Assembly (NCBI GenBank): GCA_015345905.1
Contig: JADDTR010000020.1
Coordinates: 496,001-560,000 of the forward strand
Direction: 5' to 3'
DNA length: 64,000 bases
Origin: Aotearoamyces nothofagi
Lineage: Eukaryota; Ascomycota; Leotiomycetes; Leotiales; Tympanidaceae
Shown here: in pieces, positions 59,618 through 64,000 of the stretch
Numbering within the stretch: the first letter of the stretch is position 1
Layout: the number at the start of each line of letters is the position of its first letter
The notes under the pieces: model-generated
The model's database searches: none
What the model saw: the letters and a program-made list of their open reading frames with translations, nothing else
What the model was told of the DNA's origin: nothing
Made by a program: the position numbers and the translations under genes

Positions 59618-62415
59618 TTATGGTCGTCTTCGTTGAGGATCGGGTTTTTCGAGAAGGCCTCCGATATCGAATCTTCCACTTCGATCATTTCCACGCTGTC
59701 CCGATGGTAGTGATGCGCCCGGCTGGCTTCGAATTGGCGGAAGCTGCAACTCGTTCTGACGACTACTTTGCCCTTCTGGCAACTCGCTGCGAGGTATCTG
59801 GCGGGTGGGCTGAGCCTGACCATAATCGGGCCTCGGGAAAGGCGGTGCATAAGCCGAAGTAGTTGTGGGGGGTGCAATACTTTGTCCAGAATTTGAGCTC
59901 AACGGTTGCTGACGGTACGACACGGTTTGTTCTCGTCTCCTTGAGTCACCATATTGGGGTGGGGGTGGGTATTGATTATACGATGATATAGATGGTGGCT
60001 GCCCATATACCTGTTGAGGTGTTTGGAACCCATATTGAACCTCTCGTGAATAAGGAGAAGACAATATCTGATATGGAGCAGGCGCTGCTGGCATTACGAG
60101 TATTAGGATAACGAAGTAAGTTGATTCTTTTTTAGCTAGGCCGAGTCGTGCTTGAAAGATTCTTTGCCGGCCATCTGGTGCTTGAAACGCAAGATCTTCT
60201 TGATGATCTATTCGAAATTGAGCGACATCGTCCGGAGCCATTCCAGTTGATTGGATAACTCTATCCTCTTCTGCCTTACCATAAATTGGAGGCAGGTAAT
60301 TGGGTTCTCGTTTCTGTTTTTCTTCTTCCAGCATACGCTGCAGACGGTATACTTTATCACGATCATTAGCAGCAGCAATGTCGAGAAGTTTCCTTCCAGC
60401 AGCCGAAGCTATGCCAGTAGCGTCACAAAAGCTACGGTTTGTCCTTGCTACCTGCAGATCCATGTTAAGATACGCACATGGTAGTTCCTGCGTGCCAGTC
60501 ATACGTTGTTCTTGGGGTAGCTGGCTTGCATACATGGCAGGCTCCGCAGGGGAGGGATGTTCCTGATATCTTGGAGCTACAGGAGCTCCACTCTGAGATT
60601 TAAGAACTCGATATGGAGTCCGATGGAGAACATCTGAGGGATTCGAAGGTGCATCGGGTGCATATACTGATATCGGACGTCCCATAATATATTCCGACGG
60701 CGGAGCAAATGTCTGCCCTAACCCTTCGTATCGAGGCTCTCTCTCATCGCGCAGCCGAGGTCTCCCTCTCTTCTTGTGTACAACGTCTACACAGGCGTCT
60801 TCTTTACCATTACTCATGCAGCGGGAACATGGCCGTTGTGCTGTTGTCACACGTAGTTAGTTATTATTCAACCAGATGATTAGTATTTCTTAGGAAATCT
60901 AATAGCGATTACAGGGCTCCTGTTTTCCTCTAACAAATATGGCCTTTAGGAGTAAGGAAGATCATAACGGTGAGAAACTCAAAGCCGGCACGAAAGGGGC
61001 CATGCTCTATTTTCTCAGTCCTCGAATTCGCCCGGTAGTCCGAGATATTCATAGGAACCCCGATGCATCAACTTGAAGCAAAATTCTCCAATGAGGGTCT
61101 ATGATGTCGAGATAGAGCTTCAAGGATGAACGGGATGGAACGGCCCATCCCCTCCTAAGTCAGTCGCTTGGGTTGGTCCTCCCAATTTAGCGCAACTGCA
61201 CGAAGATGAGTATTTTCAAATACAAATCCGAGAATAGGATGTCATCATGTTCGCATCATCACCATCACAGCGTGTTTTATATTAGTAGCTTCGACGTCTT
61301 GCCGCGCCACCAAATCAAAGCGACAGGGTATCGGGCCGGAACGAACGCCGGTTGCTCAGATCATTCCATCTCACAAGCGCAAGCGAACGCCCAGCAATCC
61401 TCAACCCGGGAAATGCCTTCAATCAAAAGGATCGATATCAGAGAAATGCACTAGCATTTGCGATATCGCCTTCCTACTAGAAATCGAGCGGGGTTTCTAT
61501 AAATCCTAACCGAGAGGACGTACTTCGTCATGCAGTCAGATCCATCCACTAACGAGCAGCGACAGTCAGGCCGGGGCGGGAGGGCCAGCCCGTCAATTCA
61601 AACAGTGCAAGGCTGTGCCCCTGACTTGATACAGTAATGGAATTAAAGACAATCCGTGACGACTAAGCGTCGGATAACGTTGTGGTGTGGCGGGGAGAAG
61701 AACAGCACTCCATGCGGAATAAGAATGAGAAAAGACGTACCATCACATCTATACTTGGTTAGCTAGTGCCTCGCCCGCCAATTGGTCATGATTTGAGATC
61801 TCACCTGAGATGCGCCCGTTTGCATGGAACGCAAGCTGAAGCGACATGGCCTTTTGTTTTCCGTTGTGATTTTGGTGAAGTGTAGCCAGGCTGTTCACTA
61901 ACCATTTGGGTGCCTTCCATCGTCGGAAATGAGCTTGAAGTCTGATGCCGCAACGGGTACGGGGGTAGCGACGGTGCCTGCTGTTGCGAAGGCCGCAATT
62001 GTTGTTGCTGTTGCTGTGCTTGGTATTGATATTGGCTGTGCTCCATTGACATGTCTCCTACCCGCGGGTATTGCTGATACGGAGCTGGCATCTGCGAGTC
62101 TTGGGGATATGGTCCCAGAGGTGCCATCCTAGTATATTCTCGGCCTTCTGTGTGAGGAGTTTGCAAACTGCGTGAGACATCTTGGCTTGGTACTCCAAAG
62201 CCGCTTTGACCACGGCTATCAAAATCCGGGTTGAGTCGTGGTGGAAGCGGTGGAGAACCTGACATGGGAGGAGACGGGTATGCCCTGCTACGAGCAGAGT
62301 CGGACACCGCTCTGGCCCAACTCAGGTCAAGAGAGAACCTGGCCAGGTCTGATTTTCTTCGGCGTTCACCAAGCGGTATGTACGAAGGTTCGCGATAGTA
62401 TGGTGAAGATTGCAT
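59618..62415 (-). CDS. Zn2Cys6 transcription regulator with PAS domain
   Basis: Model: complement(join(59618..60840, 61741..61748, 61805..62415)), 613 residues. Seen here: a long disordered N-terminus with a Gln run (QYQYQAQQQQQQLRPSQQQ); Zn2Cys6 cluster at about residues 194-226, SACVPCKRAHLR + CDA + QRPCSRC...C; a basic linker HKKRGRPRLRDERE; a PAS-like domain at about residues 324-455 (PCAYLNMDLQVARTNRSF, STYFVILILVM); and a Pro/Gln-rich tail. Fungal Zn2Cys6+PAS proteins include the Ert1/Rds2/AcuK group of carbon-source regulators; this one resembles them in layout but I do not assign a name. The cluster is restored only by an 8-nt exon (61741-61748) between introns of 56 and 900 nt. No upstream ATG in frame was seen. 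Confidence 0.85.
60841..61740 (-). other. 900-nt intron inside the zinc-cluster codons
   Basis: Donor GTACGT and acceptor GTGACAACAG. It is more than five times longer than any other intron modelled here. It contains no frame with a family signature. The 3' exon alone lacks the first zinc ligands, so a start inside the intron would give a PAS protein without a DNA-binding domain. Confidence 0.6.
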
Positions 62416-63110
62416 GGAAGTGACTTTTGCATTAAGAGGTACAATCTCTCAAGCCGAGGTTCTATAGTTGTATCGAGAGGCACGGTGATTTGCCAGATGA
62501 TAGTGCGAGGTATGCGGCAAGTCGATGTAGAGACCTGTCGAGGCACGCATGCCATACAAGCAGCCCTAAGAACAAAGCTCGAACAACCGGTCTTGCGCGA
62601 TCTGGTTTCGAGGGGTGTCGCCAGGCAACTTGACAAAACACCACATCAGTATCCAGGTTGCGAATGCTCGGGTTTCAACAACAGCCCCCGAAAACAGAGG
62701 GACTAACCATCAATTGGATGACTTCTCGGGCTCTGCAGGCAGATTGGGTATAAGTGTACGGTCTGCAGCAATGGTAGAGGGCCTGCGCGCGTAGATATCC
62801 GCAGGCAGGTGGGAGCTGTGACGGCGCGAAGCTCTCCAAGAAATATGGCACTATAGCTTGCACGCGGTCATCAGGCCAAATTTAAAATGGCATTGCAGAT
62901 CACACATCGCATCTCAGTCATACAGCAGATGTGGGAGGGACGTGAGGTGGTCGGGGGACTGCAGGACGGACCCAAGAGAGGGCCAGATCAGAAGATAGTA
63001 GTGCAGAGGAGCAGGTGCAGCTAGTATCAGAGGGGGACAAGATATGGGAGAAGAAGCGCACGGTAGGGAATCTGATTTGAGAAGTAGGTAGCTGCGGCCG
63101 CAGGACGGGT

Positions 63111-63147
63111 AGGATAGGGTAGGATAGGATAGGATAGGATAGGATAG
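63111..63147 (+). repeat. AGGAT pentamer array
   Basis: Six or more copies of AGGAT/TAGGA, with two GGGTAGGATA variants at the left end. Confidence 0.9.
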
Positions 63148-63361
63148 CATGGCTGCTGCAGGTTTAAGTTGCCTGGGTGCTTTGGGTGCTTTGGATGGAT
63201 GCTCGGGGTGCCTGGGGGGGTGGTGCTTGGGGCGATTTGGGGCTGCTGGGGGGTGGTGGTGGTGGTGCTTGGGGTGCCTTAGGGCGGCAGCGTGCTGTAC
63301 AGTAGGCAGGTTAGGGCAGGCTGGGCAGGCAGGGCAGGCTGGGCAGGCTGGTTAGGTACCT

Positions 63362-63392
63362 AGGTTAGGTGGGTTAGGTGGGTTAGGTGGGT
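63362..63392 (+). repeat. TTAGGTGGG array (telomere-like)
   Basis: Three to four copies of the 9-mer GGTTAGGTG. It resembles but does not equal the fungal telomere repeat TTAGGG. Flanked by other G-rich arrays and not at a chromosome end as far as visible. Confidence 0.85.
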
Positions 63393-63452
63393 GTTGGGGC
63401 CGGTGTCGGTGTCGGTGTAGGTCCAGTCCAGTCCAGTACGGTACAGTCCAGT

Positions 63453-63493
63453 AGGCGTAGTGGGCGTGGTGGGCGTGGTGGGCGTAGTGGGCG
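63453..63493 (+). repeat. GTGGGCGTG/A array
   Basis: Four to five copies of a 9-mer in tandem, with a G/A variant at one position. Confidence 0.85.
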
Positions 63494-64000
63494 CAGGTGC
63501 CTGGCAGCAGGCTGCTGGCTGCTGGCTGCTGGCTGCTTGGGGGGCCTCCGGGCCTCGCTCGCCCTCCCGCAGTGGGCGAATGGGCCAAGGCCGGCCAGGC
63601 AGCGCTGGACTAGAGGCCGTTAAACCTCCTCCCAAGGCGAGCCGTCGAGGCAGGCCAGGCCAGGCCAGGCCGCGGGATTGGTGGGCTGGCGACCGGGCGA
63701 CCGGGCTAGGCGTGTCGGCTAGGCTGGCCGTCGCCGTACGGGCGCTGCAGCGCTGCAGAGCCTAGGACGGGCGGCGCGACAGGGCCTGGCGATGGCGCGC
63801 GAACAGCTGGAGCGCCGTGCTCTCCTTACTCCCGCCCGCCAGCCCTCAGCCTGTCCAGCCGGTCCAGCGTGTCTATGGCACGCAACGGCCCCCCAGCACC
63901 GCTCTTCCCAGGGCCCTGCCACGCCCGAGAGGCCCTGTCGGCGGGCCCGTGGACGCTGGACCTCGCGGTGGTGCTCGCTGCGCTGCGCTGCTGCGCGCTG

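Larger units (their letters stand above)
62416..64000. repeat. G-skewed minisatellite-rich region upstream of the zinc-cluster gene
   Basis: About 1.6 kb to the right edge. From 63110 on the plus strand is very G-rich with many short tandem arrays: AGGAT (63111-63147), GGGTGCTTT-type (63175-63280), GGGCAGGCT (63313-63350), TTAGGTGGG (63362-63392), GTGGGCGTG (63453-63493), CTGGCTG (63507-63538), CAGGC (63650-63674). Open frames here are low-complexity by-products. The last 250 bp are GC-rich without clear repeats. Confidence 0.75.

Noticed and set aside
63362-63392. Telomere end or internal telomere relic
   Set aside because: The unit is TTAGGTGGG, not TTAGGG, it is only 3-4 copies, and non-telomeric DNA continues on both sides.
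63149-63922. Several frames of 67-101 codons at the right end
   Set aside because: All are Gly/Trp/Ala-rich translations of G-rich tandem arrays.

Overview
The window is nuclear DNA from a filamentous ascomycete (Pezizomycotina). The evidence is 25 protein genes broken by short introns (mostly 47-66 nt, GT...AG with CTAAC/CTAAT-like branch points) and fungal-type proteins: Mdv1, Aro7, Yvc1, the Tao3/Mor2 scaffold, AN1 protein Cuz1, Zn2Cys6+PAS regulator and Bsc6-like MFS carrier. The class is not certain; Leotiomycetes is a weak guess from the look of the Mdv1 and RPA2 proteins. Exon-intron models were built by hand, and each complete model keeps one open frame from ATG to stop. I see no tRNA, rRNA, transposon, viral fossil, CRISPR array or biosynthetic cluster.

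Layout. 1-9.3 kb: mdv1 (cut by the left edge), chorismate mutase, BCP1, an acidic nuclear-looking protein, a small mitochondrial-looking protein, ALG3, EIF1AD-like. 9.3-10.7 kb: low-complexity, GC-rich promoter DNA. 10.7-17.5 kb: MFS carrier, ten-exon YVC1 cation channel, CUZ1-like AN1 protein. 17.9-29.3 kb: a 2569-residue PAG1/Tao3/Mor2 scaffold and cytochrome P450 reductase. 29.3-33.2 kb: a 3.9 kb gene desert. 33.2-43.1 kb: two-RRM RNA-binding protein, RIO2, RPN1, MLH1. 43.9-50.2 kb: glycosyltransferase-like type II membrane protein, MATE transporter, spliced DUF202 protein. 50.3-58.4 kb: SYO1, IDI1, GNAT acetyltransferase, RPA2, DNAJC8/Spf31-like. 59.6-62.4 kb: Zn2Cys6/PAS regulator. 62.4-64 kb: strongly G-skewed minisatellite DNA.

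The genes are core housekeeping functions (mitochondrial fission, aromatic amino acids, N-glycan and isoprenoid synthesis, ribosome and proteasome biogenesis, DNA repair and replication, ion transport) with no shared pathway. The most striking large-scale feature is strand order: 22 of 24 neighbouring gene pairs lie on opposite strands, giving 11 divergent and 11 convergent pairs. The only two same-strand pairs flank the two largest gaps, 29.3-33.2 kb and 53.5-55.2 kb. At fine scale the window has unusual splicing: an 8-nt exon inside the zinc-cluster motif next to a 900-nt intron, 15-nt and 21-nt exons in YVC1, two first coding exons of only 4 nt, and two GC-AG introns. I did not find a clear new multi-gene system.
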